From assembly GCA_046349915.1 (NCBI GenBank), contig JAXMBL010000008.1:124001-188000 (forward strand): 64,000 nt of DNA, given 5' to 3'. Both the position numbers and the translations under genes were made by a program. Below the pieces are notes generated by a model, which saw only the letters and a list, made by a program, of their open reading frames with translations, did not search any database and was not told the origin of the DNA. This stretch comes from CAIXSC01 sp046349915. Its GTDB lineage: Bacteria > Planctomycetota > Planctomycetia > Pirellulales > Pirellulaceae. Shown here one piece after another: positions 9,148-17,752 of the stretch (positions within the stretch are counted from its first letter, which is position 1; each line of letters begins with the position of its first letter).

Positions 9148-9744
9148 TCAGTGATTCGTCTTCAACTGCGACGTCACTCGTCGAACGAGTTTGCGAATCA
9201 CGATCGGTAATCGCTCCAGCACCGGCGACGGTCCATACTCAACACGAAAACGTCCCACAACAGACGGCAACGCAGTCGTGAGAAGTTCCGCGAATTCGCG
9301 CGTTTGCTCGACCACTAGCTTAGGTCGCACGGCAAGTTCCGTCCCAAAGGTCTCGAGTTGCTTCAAACCTACCAAGTCGGGATCCCATGCGCCTCCGATT
9401 CGCATGGCCATTTCTCGAGCAAGATTCTTATAGTTGCGGGTGCATACGAGGTCGTAGAAGGGGGCCAGCGAGGTTGTTCCGTCTCGGTGGTAAAGCAGCG
9501 AGATATTCTTGCCATGTCCATCCGCGTTACCGACAAGCAGGTTAAAGAGAAACCAACGCAATAGTTGTTGCAAGTCGAGTAGAGGGAAACTTGAGTGCTG
9601 TCGGATAATGACCGCGCATTGCTTGAGACTTGGACCGCCTTCCTGTTCGTACTTTCGCGAAGCGTCGATTCCTAACGCTTGGCAAAAGTCCTCCTGATGT
9701 AGCCGAAACCATTCGCTCTTGGTAGTAAACGTATCGTCGATCAT
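9148..9744 (-). pseudogene. HipA kinase remnant (C-terminal part)
   Basis: The 198-residue frame matches only the C-terminal half of HipA-type Ser/Thr kinase toxins. RLHQEDFCQALGI and KYEQEGGPS align with the conserved HipA core. GNADGHGKNISLL carries the N-x-D-x-H-x-K-N catalytic loop, and LAPFYDLV the metal-binding Asp. Full HipA has about 400-440 residues. The N-terminal subdomain and nucleotide-binding N-lobe are absent, so the product should be inactive. It follows directly after the stop of a HipB fragment on the same strand. I read this as a deleted, decaying hipBA locus. Confidence 0.85.
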
Positions 9745-9861
9745 TCATGTGCGCTCGCCGCGAACTCGAACGTGTAACTCGAGCCCAAACAGTTGCAGAA
9801 CCTCGATCGCCACGCCTAACTGGATCGTCGACTTGCCCCGTTCCAGTTCGGAAAAAACATC
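9745..9861 (-). pseudogene. HipB antitoxin remnant (C-terminal end of the HTH)
   Basis: Reverse-strand translation gives a 38-codon open segment that begins just after an in-frame TGA at 9862-9864 and ends in TGA at 9745-9747. It contains FSELERGKSTIQLGVAIEVL, which matches the end of the XRE-type HTH of HipB antitoxins. The first half of the HTH and any start codon are missing. Its stop abuts the ATG of the HipA remnant (TGAATG), the usual hipB-hipA order. The break coincides with a short intergenic-type sequence rich in ATTCGTG motifs. Confidence 0.8.
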
Positions 9862-9974
9862 TCAGACCACTCATTCGTCCGATTCGCGTGATTCGTGGCG
9901 TCATCACACTTGAATGAGCTTAGATTGAGTGCCTCGGCCATTTTTTAGACACTAGGTCGGACTGTCTGATCCGA

Positions 9975-10125
9975 TGAGTGAGGAGCAGCGAAGATTAGTG
10001 TTCCCTTTTCTTGGGCGCGGGGCGGGACGAGTTCTGGGAACACCCACCTTCGCTGATCGTCACTGATGGAGTTCCTTTTCGAGCGAAGAGAAATCGTCGT
10101 CTTATCGATGTTCGCTCACGGAGTG
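9975..10125. repeat. Dispersed element D, copy 1 (diverged)
   Basis: This stretch shares blocks in the same order with 15108-15240: AGTGTTCCC, then GGGAACAC, then CTGATC.TCACTGAT.GAGTTC, then TTTTCGAGCGA.GAGAAAT, then GATGTT.GCTCAC. Copy 1 has lost perfect pairing of the inner inverted repeat. It fills most of the gap between the hipBA remnant and the TPR gene; no gene is seen in that gap. Confidence 0.7.
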
Positions 10126-10159
10126 ATCGAGGCCGACGACGTCGATTGCTCGATCTTCC

Positions 10160-11647
10160 TCAGGCCGCCGGTCGCTTCGCCGGGGTCGGCTCGCCTTGCG
10201 GGCCGGGCTTGGGTTCGGGCTCTTCCAAATCGGCCGCTCGGTACGGTTTTTCCGCCTTGTAGTGTTCGAGCACTTTGCGTTCGAACTCTTTGTCCCCGTC
10301 GGCACTTGCCTCGATCGCCTTTTCCTGCCAGCCGATCGCCTTTTCGAATTGCTTGCTCTCGGCGAACGCCGCCGCCAGAGCTCGCAGGTCGTCGACATCT
10401 TTGTACTGGTTCAATTCGCAAGCTTGGAGCGCGGCTTTCACGGCTTCCTCGCCATCGCGGATCTTGTCGTCGGGCGAAGTAGCCAAGAGCCACGCCTTGT
10501 TCTGATAGCTCAACGCATACTTGCTGGCGATCTCGATCGCCTTTTCGTAGTCGGCGAGCGCCTCTTTCCATTGGCCAAGCTGCTGACGATTGTAGCCGCG
10601 GTTGTTGTAGGCGATGGCCGATTTAGGATCGAGTCGAATGACCTCGGAGAAATCGACGATTGCCTTCTCATGCTCGCCCGACTGGAAATGAATGAAGCCG
10701 CGCCCCATGAGCGAAGGGAGATGTTTTGGGTCGACTTGCAGGGCACGGTCAAAGTCGGCGATCGCGGCCGGTAAATTGCCGGCGAGTTTTTGGGCGACGG
10801 CTCGCTGCTGATAAGTGCTGGGCTTCTTCCCGTTGATCTTGATTGCGCTATCGTAGTCCTTGATGGCCAAGTCGCGTCGATTCTGCGTCATATACACCGC
10901 GGCGCGGTTGATGTAGGGAACATCGTCCTTGTCGCTCAACTTGATCGCCATGCCGTAGTCGGCGATCGCGGCGTCGTAGTTGCCCAGGCTCGCATGGAAC
11001 ATCCCGCGACTCGAGTAGGCGTGAGCTTCTTCGTAGCCGAGCTTGATGGCGGAATCGAAATCTTCGAGCGCCTCCTTGGCCTTGCCACGAGCCCATAAGG
11101 CGGACGCGCGAAGAGTGTAAAGGCGGCCCGCTTTCGGTTCGGCCTTGATCAAGTCGTCATAGATTTCGACCGCTTCGGCCAGCTTGACGCCATGGACCTT
11201 GCCGACCACCCCCTGTTTTCCGCTGAACGTGCGAATGACGAACGTTTCCGCTCGTTCCTCGACGACCGTCAACAAATCGCCCTTGTGGATCACGTCCAGG
11301 ACTTCATCCCCTTTCTTCAGCTGCATTTCGAAACGAGCCACAATGGGATCGAGTCGCGAGACATGAGGGGCGGGCCCCGAGATCGGCATGGGCTGCAGCA
11401 TGGGCATGGGCTGAGCTGTTGCAGGCGGGGCGGCGGGTGTTGGCGTCGTCGGCGCGGGCGAAGCAGCCGCGGGCGCGGGCTCGGTGGCAGCAACTGGCGT
11501 CGGGGGGGTGGCGGGAGGCTCTTGAGCGTGGGCTGTCAGCCCGAGACCTGCAGAAGCCAAGGCCAAGCCAACGACAGTTCGCGGGGAGACTGCGAGTGGC
11601 GAGAGTATGAGGCGAGCTAAGTGGCGGGGGAGAGTGTCTGACGACAT
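10160..11647 (-). CDS. Secreted TPR-repeat protein with SH3-like N-terminal domain
   Basis: From the ATG at 11647 the product has 495 residues. I chose this start over a longer frame because GAGGAG lies about 8 nt upstream and a signal-like segment follows (VVGLALASAGLGLTAHAQ). A Pro/Ala/Thr-rich linker (about 45-105) leads to an SH3-like stretch (KKGDEVLDVIHKGDLLTVVEE). About seven TPRs follow (repeats such as YNNRGYNRQQLGQWKEALAD), ending in a charged Pro-rich tail. TPR proteins are scaffolds, so a periplasmic assembly role is likely but the partner is unknown. It is divergent from the YTV-repeat gene across a 406-bp gap. Confidence 0.88.
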   Translation of the reverse strand: MSSDTLPRHLARLILSPLAVSPRTVVGLALASAGLGLTAHAQEPPATPPTPVAATEPAPAAASPAPTTPTPAAPPATAQPMPMLQPMPISGPAPHVSRLDPIVARFEMQLKKGDEVLDVIHKGDLLTVVEERAETFVIRTFSGKQGVVGKVHGVKLAEAVEIYDDLIKAEPKAGRLYTLRASALWARGKAKEALEDFDSAIKLGYEEAHAYSSRGMFHASLGNYDAAIADYGMAIKLSDKDDVPYINRAAVYMTQNRRDLAIKDYDSAIKINGKKPSTYQQRAVAQKLAGNLPAAIADFDRALQVDPKHLPSLMGRGFIHFQSGEHEKAIVDFSEVIRLDPKSAIAYNNRGYNRQQLGQWKEALADYEKAIEIASKYALSYQNKAWLLATSPDDKIRDGEEAVKAALQACELNQYKDVDDLRALAAAFAESKQFEKAIGWQEKAIEASADGDKEFERKVLEHYKAEKPYRAADLEEPEPKPGPQGEPTPAKRPAA

Positions 11648-12053
11648 GGGACCAACTCCTCGTACATCTCGATCGTGGAAAAGGAGGCCTGCGATCCGTC
11701 CCCCCCCAATCGTGATGACAAAAAACAACAAGGTGCGGATTTTTTCCAACTTTCACATATCGTCCGACCCCACTTTGTGGAAGTCGCCGACCACCTGGTT
11801 GCATCTCTTGAAATGAATTGCAGTTACAGCCAAGTTTCAGCAGCCGACCCGAGCGCTCGACCGGTATCGCTAGCCCGAGCTTCAGGTGCGGCAATCGTAA
11901 TTGTTTACCTGCCTTAGTCAATCCTCGTAATTGACAAACTCTGCATGTAACATAAATTCAGCCCATCTTGCCCAGACCGCGTGTCCCGTATGTCCTGTCC
12001 AGGACAGCACGCGTTGTGTGGGACAGTCCACAAGTGCGGAAAGGAAATCGGTT
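11648..12053. other. Divergent promoter region between TPR and YTV genes
   Basis: No coding sequence is supported in these 406 bp. The left part holds the TPR gene leader with its GAGGAG site. The right part holds a possible promoter and a structured leader for the YTV gene, listed separately. Confidence 0.6.
11931..12025 (+). promoter_or_regulatory. Candidate promoter and structured leader of the YTV gene
   Basis: TTGACA (11931-11936) matches the sigma-70 -35 consensus, followed after 16 nt by TAAATT (11953-11958) as a possible -10. The leader then holds nested inverted repeats: CTGTCC-A-GGACAG at 11995-12007 inside TGTCCC (11982-11987) paired with GGGACA (12020-12025). This could be an operator or an mRNA hairpin. 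Assignment is by motif only. Confidence 0.35.
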
Positions 12054-13445
12054 GTGAGACGAATCGCGATTCTGTTGGGATGTGCTGTCGCCCTGTTGGC
12101 GACGGCCAGCGACGCCGAGGCGGGGCTTCGGCGTTCGCGTTGTGGAGGGTGTAGCGATCCCTGCGCGACTTACGGTTGCGGAGGCGCTACGGTGCATGGT
12201 TCGACCGTGACGACGCCGGGTTGCACCCCCGTTGACCTGGGCCCCATGACGGCTTTGACCGTGGTGATGCGACCCAAGTATGTCACTGAACGGCAGTACG
12301 TTTCGTCGACCGAGTACCGGGACGAAGAGTCGGTACGCGCGGTGACCAGCTATCGGTTGGTGCCGGTCGAGGAAGAGCGGTTCCGTGTGAACACGGTCAT
12401 GGTGTCGAAGACCGAAACGAAGACGGTCGAGTACACGGTGACGACGCCTGTCCGCAGCGAAAAGACGGCGACCTACAAGATCAAGGTGCCGGTCTGGAGC
12501 GACGTGGAAGAGAAATACATGGTGAAGGTGCCGGTGATCAAGGAGGTTGTCGAGAACTACTCGGTGCAGGTTCCCGTCCTGAAGGACGAGCCGTTCCAGT
12601 ACACCGTGAACGTTCCCTACCCCGTGACTCGCACGGTCCAGCGGACCGTGACGAACGTCGTGCCCGTCAAGAAGACTCGTACCTACACGCAGTCGGTGCC
12701 GGTGACTCGCACCAGCGTGAAGGACGTGGACTACGGTCACTGGGAGAGCCAGGTGGTGACGGTGGCGACCAGCAGCGGCTGCGGTAGCCGACGAGCTCGC
12801 CGTGGTTGCGGCGGCTGCGGCGACTGCGGTGGTTGCGGCGGCTGCGTGGGTTACACCACGGTTTGCCAGAAGGTTTGGGTGCCCAATATCCGCACTGAGG
12901 AAGTGTCGGAAGTGGTGCACGATACGCATTCGGTGGACGTCGAATACGTGGTGTACGAGCAGCACCACGAAACGGTTCCCTACGAGTGCGTTTCGATCTG
13001 CTACCAACCGGAAGTGCGTCAAGGCGTCCGCAAGGTTGTCGCGTACGAGACGCAGACCAAGCAACGTCCTCGCCGAGTCGTCGAGTACACCGACGCTCCA
13101 CGGACTCGCACCAAGAAGGTCTTGACCTTCAAGGAAGAGAACGTAACCGAGACCTATCCGGTCATCACGCACAAGCAAGAAAAGAAGATGAAGGAGGTCA
13201 GCTACACGGTGACCGTTCCCGAGACGCAAGTGGAAAAGTACACGGTCGTGCGTCACGACCAGGTGCAGGAAGTTGCGCTCGAGAAGTACCTCACCAAGGT
13301 GGCTGTCCCTGTCGTTCGGGAAGTCGAAGTTCAGGTTTGCAAGATGGTGCCCGAGATTGTTGAAGTCTCGTACAACCCCTGTGCCACCGCTGTGTATGGC
13401 GGCGATTGCGGCTGCGGCTGTGGTCGACCTGGACGTTGCCGGTAA
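12054..13445 (+). CDS. YTV-repeat secreted surface protein with Gly/Cys cluster
   Basis: The product is 463 residues from the GTG at 12054. GAAAGGAAA lies about 8 nt upstream and a clean signal peptide follows (to about residue 23, SDAEA), so the upstream in-frame ATG is unlikely. The mature chain is built of tandem beta-rich units of the planctomycete YTV type: KTVEYTVTTPVR, KTATYKIKVPVW, EEKYMVKVPVI, VENYSVQVPVL, EPFQYTVNVPYP. A centrally placed CGGCGDCGGCGGC cluster and a Cys/Gly-rich tail (CGCGCGRPGRC) suggest disulphide cross-links or metal binding. YTV proteins are thought to belong to the planctomycete cell envelope; here that is inferred from composition and the export signal. A paralogue lies at 27150-28199. 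Confidence 0.85.
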   Translation: MRRIAILLGCAVALLATASDAEAGLRRSRCGGCSDPCATYGCGGATVHGSTVTTPGCTPVDLGPMTALTVVMRPKYVTERQYVSSTEYRDEESVRAVTSYRLVPVEEERFRVNTVMVSKTETKTVEYTVTTPVRSEKTATYKIKVPVWSDVEEKYMVKVPVIKEVVENYSVQVPVLKDEPFQYTVNVPYPVTRTVQRTVTNVVPVKKTRTYTQSVPVTRTSVKDVDYGHWESQVVTVATSSGCGSRRARRGCGGCGDCGGCGGCVGYTTVCQKVWVPNIRTEEVSEVVHDTHSVDVEYVVYEQHHETVPYECVSICYQPEVRQGVRKVVAYETQTKQRPRRVVEYTDAPRTRTKKVLTFKEENVTETYPVITHKQEKKMKEVSYTVTVPETQVEKYTVVRHDQVQEVALEKYLTKVAVPVVREVEVQVCKMVPEIVEVSYNPCATAVYGGDCGCGCGRPGRCR

Positions 13446-13505
13446 TCTCCGGCATTGGTCTGGAAGCGAAGCGAGTGTAACTCTATTTCGTGAGGAGAAT
13501 TAGCT

Positions 13506-14276
13506 TTGAAGAGATCCCTTGTCCTGCTCGTCGCGATCGTGCTCGGCGCGTCCGGTTATCCGGCGCTTGTCCGGGGACAGGAGGAAGCGGTTGCGAAACC
13601 CGTGGAGCCAACGGCACAACCTGAGGCAGCTACGACGGAGGGCGCGAAGCCCGCCGCTACGCAGTCGGTCCTAACAAACGGCAAGCCGGGCAAGGGACAG
13701 CCCGCTCTGCAACCCCTGACTTTGACGTTGGAGTTTTCCAACGGCAAGGCGCTCAGCGGCACCCTGCTCGATGTCACGGAATGGCCGATGAAGACGTCGT
13801 TTGGGGCGACGTCTTTGCCGCTGTCGACGGTGGCTGGAATTCGCTTCGCTCAAGAAGGCAACGCCACCACCACGGTGGTGTTGCATAATGGCGATTCGAT
13901 CACCGGCGCGATCGAAGTGGAAAAGGTCGATCTGGAGACCGAATGGGGCAAAGCAACGATCAATGCTCCGCACATCACGTCACTCCTCTTCACGCCAGGC
14001 CTCAAGTGGGCCTCGGAAAAGGGGCTGAATGGCGAGCGATGGCATTTGGTCGAAGCCACGGAAAAGGATGTGGCCGAAGCTGCTCAAGCGTCGTACACGA
14101 CGCCGCGAGTGAGCCCGTCTGCGGCAACGGCGACATCGGCCGCTCAATCCACGGAAGGTTCCGTGGCGCCGGCTTCGCCGTCGTACCGCACGGTGCCGCA
14201 ACCCGCACTGGCGCCTCCTCCCGTTTTTAATAACGGCGGCGGCACCGTGATCCGGCGCGCTCTCCCCACGCGATAG
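13506..14276 (+). CDS. Secreted protein with two tandem NG-containing repeats, function unknown
   Basis: The 256-residue product starts at TTG 13506, supported by GAGGAG 8 nt upstream and a signal peptide (about 1-24, VRGQ). Residues 25-70 are low-complexity Ala/Pro/Glu. Two beta-rich repeats follow, about 74-114 (FSNGKALSGTLLDV...VAGIRF) and 122-162 (LHNGDSITGAIEVE...ITSLLF). The C-terminus is Ala/Ser/Pro-rich. I know no named family for the repeat. It starts 60 nt after the YTV gene and ends before a strong terminator, so the pair is probably one transcript and the protein may be an envelope partner. Confidence 0.8.
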   Translation: MKRSLVLLVAIVLGASGYPALVRGQEEAVAKPVEPTAQPEAATTEGAKPAATQSVLTNGKPGKGQPALQPLTLTLEFSNGKALSGTLLDVTEWPMKTSFGATSLPLSTVAGIRFAQEGNATTTVVLHNGDSITGAIEVEKVDLETEWGKATINAPHITSLLFTPGLKWASEKGLNGERWHLVEATEKDVAEAAQASYTTPRVSPSAATATSAAQSTEGSVAPASPSYRTVPQPALAPPPVFNNGGGTVIRRALPTR

Positions 14277-14314
14277 TCAGCGTCATCATTAACGCTCGTA
14301 ATGATCCTCCAAAG

Positions 14315-14350
14315 CAGGGCCGGTCGTCAGACCGGCCCTGTTCTTTTTTG
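14315..14350 (+). terminator. Rho-independent terminator
   Basis: A perfect 11-bp stem, CAGGGCCGGTC (14315-14325) with GACCGGCCCTG (14330-14340), closes a GTCA loop and is followed by TTCTTTTTT. It lies 38 nt after the stop of the secreted two-repeat gene and ends the YTV transcript. Confidence 0.93.
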
Positions 14351-14500
14351 GGGACCACGAATGGACCGGTCCACGGCTATGTCGACCCGGCGCTAATCCG
14401 TTAGATTATTGTCGTTGGGGTGCCCAAGATTGTGTTCGCTCGTTAGCGTCGAGTAGCCCGTACCCCTGTCTGTTGATTGATCGGTCTTCACGGTGAAGCA

Positions 14501-15034
14501 ATGACAACCGCTGAACAACTGGCTCGCATGGTCGATGATGGGAATCGTTACGAATTGATCGAAGGAGTGTTGTCGATGATGTCTCCAGCGGGCGGACGCC
14601 ACGGCCGGATTGCTGGTCGACTCCACAAACTGCTGGCAAATCATGTCGATGAGCATGCGCTCGGCGCGACCTTTGCCGCCGAAACCGGCTTTAGAATCTC
14701 GGTGAATCCTGACACCGTGCGAGCGCCTGATGGAGCGTTTGTGTCTCGGGATAAGATGGATGCACTGAGTGACGATACTGGGTACTTGCCGTTCGCCCCA
14801 GACTTGGCGGTAGAAGTTGTCTCGCCGACCGACTCCTTCGCATCCATTGAAAAGAAATCGTTCACGTGGCTCGATGCAGGGACTCGTTTAGTGTTGATCG
14901 TCGAGCCGGAAACCAAGACAGTTCATATCTACAGGTCGCGAACAGCTATCGCCATCCACGGCATTGGCGACACCGTTGACGCAGCCGACGTCGTTCCAGG
15001 TTGGCGCTTCCCGGTAGTCGATGTTTTTGCTTGA
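14501..15034 (+). CDS. Uma2-family (DUF820) PD-(D/E)XK nuclease-like protein
   Basis: The product has 177 residues from the ATG at 14501; a TTG 24 nt upstream is an alternative start. The fold is shown by GNRYELIEGVLSMMSP near the N-terminus, APDGAFVSR in the middle, and PDLAVEVVSPTDSFASIEKK followed by AGTRLVLIVEPETKTVHIYR. The Asp and Glu-Val pair plus the downstream Lys form the usual PD-(D/E)XK core of Uma2 proteins. These are common in planctomycetes and cyanobacteria, often as solitary genes with no known target. It follows the terminator at 14315, so it should have its own promoter. Confidence 0.88.
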   Translation: MTTAEQLARMVDDGNRYELIEGVLSMMSPAGGRHGRIAGRLHKLLANHVDEHALGATFAAETGFRISVNPDTVRAPDGAFVSRDKMDALSDDTGYLPFAPDLAVEVVSPTDSFASIEKKSFTWLDAGTRLVLIVEPETKTVHIYRSRTAIAIHGIGDTVDAADVVPGWRFPVVDVFA

Positions 15035-15107
15035 AACGGCCAGCCGTCGAACGGATCTCCAATTCTATTCGACGCTAAAAACCGTGGGGCTGGCGGCCTG
15101 CCCCCAT

Positions 15108-15270
15108 TAGTGAGGATCAGTGTTCCCTCTACTGTACTCGCCACGCACCAAAGACAAGGGAACACTGATCTTCACTGATCGAGTTCGTTTTCGAGCGAGG
15201 AGAAATAGTCGTTTAAGCGATGTTGGCTCACAGAGCGACTCACACCGACCGACGGACTGGAAGTCCGTCG
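15108..15270. repeat. Dispersed element D, copy 2, abutting a family B hairpin
   Basis: A perfect 13-bp inverted repeat, GATCAGTGTTCCC (15115-15127) and GGGAACACTGATC (15158-15170), opens the element. The shared right part runs to about 15240. A perfect family B hairpin (15250-15270) follows. The whole intergenic stretch 15035-15307 holds no supported gene. Confidence 0.8.
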
Positions 15271-15307
15271 TACATCACTTCTTTACTGGGACGATTCACG
15301 CGTTCCT

Positions 15308-17752
15308 TCAGCGTTTGTGGTACTCGCCCACGCGCCAGGCTTCCAACTGATCCGAATAATGCGACGAGTTGGCGTGTCCTGATTGGCTCTGACCATCGAC
15401 GGCCCAGACTTCATCCGCGCCGAGGTCAGCGATGAAGCGGTAGCCCGCTCCCGTATTGGCGATCCAGTCGGGACCGCTTCCCGTATTGCAGACCGTGATC
15501 ATGTCGCCATGCACCGGACCGCCTTCTACGTCCAGTAACTTGCCGAGATCGCCACGCGCCGAAAGCACATGGCGCAGCGGCATGCGATGCAGTCGCCCCC
15601 AAGTCCAGGTCGACAAATCGGGCCCCAGGCGTTTGGTCAATTCGTCGCAAGCGGCCAACAGCGCTTCACGCATCTTGCGAACACGCTCGCCCGCGACAAA
15701 CCAGCCATGGGGATCGTCGGCCAGCAGCCGGCTGGCGGCCCCTTCCACCTGCCGCGCCAGCAACTCGACCTGCTCGGGTCGGAAGCGGGCCGCCGCCACC
15801 AATCGCGACCAATGAATGAAGAAGACATTGAAAAGCGTCGGACCCACTTGCTCGGCGTCCACTCGGCCGTCCCACGATTTCAAGTACAGCAAAGCCTCGC
15901 TCAGTCGAGGATCGGTTTCGACGTGCAGTGCGGCGAGCAATCGCGGCACGCACTCGACGGCTCGCAAACTGAGAACGTCGTACTGAATCGTGCGGAAATC
16001 GTCGAGCGATATGCCAGGGGAGTTGGCCTGGGGACGAGCGATCTGCGTTTCGAGCAGTTCGCGAATGCGGCGAGCTCGATGGCCGCTGATCCATGTCCCA
16101 AACATGGGGTAGGGATAATCGTCCCCGACAATGCGGTTATTCGCGGTCACAATGTACCCACAGGCCGGATCGACTTCGCGCGGCATCCCCTCGAAGGGAA
16201 TCAAGCCCAACCACTGATGTTCAGGATTCCAGCCGGGTCGGTACCCACGCTCGGCTCGCGAGCGAACCGGAATCCGCCCCGTCGTCTGCACGGCAATGGA
16301 ACCGGCAACATCGCCAACGACCAGGTTGAAGGTCGGAACATGCCAGGGGCGAGTGGCCTCGAGGAACTCGTGGACCGTTCGTGCTCGGTTCATCCCCAAC
16401 AGGGCCGTCAGCCAGCCTCCCTCGTGGAAGCCCAGCCAACGTACCGTGACAGGACCTGTTTGGTCGGGGCCCGTTTGGTCGGCGGGTGGAGGAAGCAGGC
16501 GATCGACCACGGGACCGTTGCGCGAAAATCGTACGACCAGCGACTCCGTCTCCGCTCCCCGTACCACGATCGACTCGACGAGCGACTGGGCTGGCTCCCA
16601 CTGGCCGTCGTACTCGAAGCAGTCGGGATGAGCCGCATCGACTCGTTCCTGATACAGGTCGCGTTGCGAGCAAATGTTGTTCGTAATTCCCCAGGCTACA
16701 CCCGAGGTGCGACCGATGATGATGGCGGGCATGCCGACATACGCGGCGCCAGCGACGCGGATATCACCGCCTTCGATCCGAGCTTCGTACCAGCACGAGA
16801 CAGCCTCAAGGGCGATGTGAGGGTCGCTGGCCACCATCGGTTTGCCCGATCGCGTATGGCGTCCCGATACAACCCAATTGTTGCTGCCGGTGCCGTCTCC
16901 AGTTCCCATGACTCCGCCGACGCTGACTCCGGGACGCAATGGACGCCCATTTGCACCGGGGCACGGTGTTAAGGGCAGCGGTTCCCCGGACTCAGCCAAT
17001 CGACGCTTCATGTCCGCGTAAGCTGTCGGCGAGATGATCGACTCCGCGTCTTCTTCTCCCAAGCAGTACTCGCGATAAAGCGGGCCTTCGCCCAGCGTCC
17101 GCTTGGCCAACTCGGGCATGCAAAGCACGGGAAAACGACCGGTCAGATACCACCGAAACTCGTTCTCAATCGCCAAACTGCAAATGGGCGTCCAATGTTC
17201 GGGGCGATACCCTAACAAGTCGAATTCGATCGGGAGCAGTTGGTCGGCTCGATCGATCCAAGCATTCACGCCGGCCGAGAACCACTCGAGAAAACGACGA
17301 GTTTCGGCGGGGAGTCGCTGTAGTTCTTGAGTAGCGAGCCGGTTTAGGCCGATGGTGCGGGCGATTCGATCGAGCGGAAGTGCCTCGGGGCCGAGGATTT
17401 CGGCGAGTCGCCCGAGGCCCTTGCGTCGCAAGTAGTCCATCTGAAAGAGTCGATCTTGGGCCATGGCGAATCCAAAACCGAACCAAGCATCCTCGACCTG
17501 CTCGGCCACGATATGCGGGATGCCCCAGTGATCGCGGTCGATGGTGACTTGTCCCGCGATCGCGGACAGAACCTCGCGCGTTCGACTCGGCGCGCGACAG
17601 CCTGATTCGCGATTCCACCAGTTCCAAAACTCGGCCAAAGTCCAGTTGAGCCATCCGCAGATGGATTCGATCGATTCCCCTTGCCCGAGTCGCTCGAGGA
17701 TTTCGCGAGTTGAGTGGGCGGCCGGCTGGTTCCCGTGAGTTTTATTAGCCAT
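15308..17752 (-). CDS. Penicillin acylase family (Ntn-hydrolase, S45) protein without a signal peptide
   Basis: The 814-residue protein belongs to the penicillin amidase family of self-cleaving N-terminal nucleophile hydrolases. VTIDRDHWGIPHIVAE (about 69-84) opens the alpha subunit with AMAQDRLFQMDYLRR after it. The spacer ends at GTGDGTG/SNNWVV, so Ser290 should become the beta-subunit N-terminal nucleophile. GKPMVASDPHIAL and GVAWGITN follow as in the family. Members cleave amides such as beta-lactam side chains or acyl-homoserine lactones. Unlike typical periplasmic members it starts with a hydrophilic, Trp-rich segment of about 65 residues and no Sec signal, so a cytoplasmic location or misplaced start is possible. 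Monocistronic. Confidence 0.9.
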   Translation of the reverse strand: MANKTHGNQPAAHSTREILERLGQGESIESICGWLNWTLAEFWNWWNRESGCRAPSRTREVLSAIAGQVTIDRDHWGIPHIVAEQVEDAWFGFGFAMAQDRLFQMDYLRRKGLGRLAEILGPEALPLDRIARTIGLNRLATQELQRLPAETRRFLEWFSAGVNAWIDRADQLLPIEFDLLGYRPEHWTPICSLAIENEFRWYLTGRFPVLCMPELAKRTLGEGPLYREYCLGEEDAESIISPTAYADMKRRLAESGEPLPLTPCPGANGRPLRPGVSVGGVMGTGDGTGSNNWVVSGRHTRSGKPMVASDPHIALEAVSCWYEARIEGGDIRVAGAAYVGMPAIIIGRTSGVAWGITNNICSQRDLYQERVDAAHPDCFEYDGQWEPAQSLVESIVVRGAETESLVVRFSRNGPVVDRLLPPPADQTGPDQTGPVTVRWLGFHEGGWLTALLGMNRARTVHEFLEATRPWHVPTFNLVVGDVAGSIAVQTTGRIPVRSRAERGYRPGWNPEHQWLGLIPFEGMPREVDPACGYIVTANNRIVGDDYPYPMFGTWISGHRARRIRELLETQIARPQANSPGISLDDFRTIQYDVLSLRAVECVPRLLAALHVETDPRLSEALLYLKSWDGRVDAEQVGPTLFNVFFIHWSRLVAAARFRPEQVELLARQVEGAASRLLADDPHGWFVAGERVRKMREALLAACDELTKRLGPDLSTWTWGRLHRMPLRHVLSARGDLGKLLDVEGGPVHGDMITVCNTGSGPDWIANTGAGYRFIADLGADEVWAVDGQSQSGHANSSHYSDQLEAWRVGEYHKR

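Noticed and set aside
11958..13256. 432-codon open frame antisense to the YTV gene (and a similar one at 27108-28217).
   Set aside because: The sense frames have signal peptides, ribosome sites and repeats. The antisense translations are His/Val/Arg-rich mirror images of GTG/GAC-rich codons with no family resemblance.
15569..16972. 467-codon plus-strand frame inside the penicillin acylase gene.
   Set aside because: The minus-strand product has all Ntn-hydrolase motifs; the opposite frame is a shadow of GC-biased codon use.
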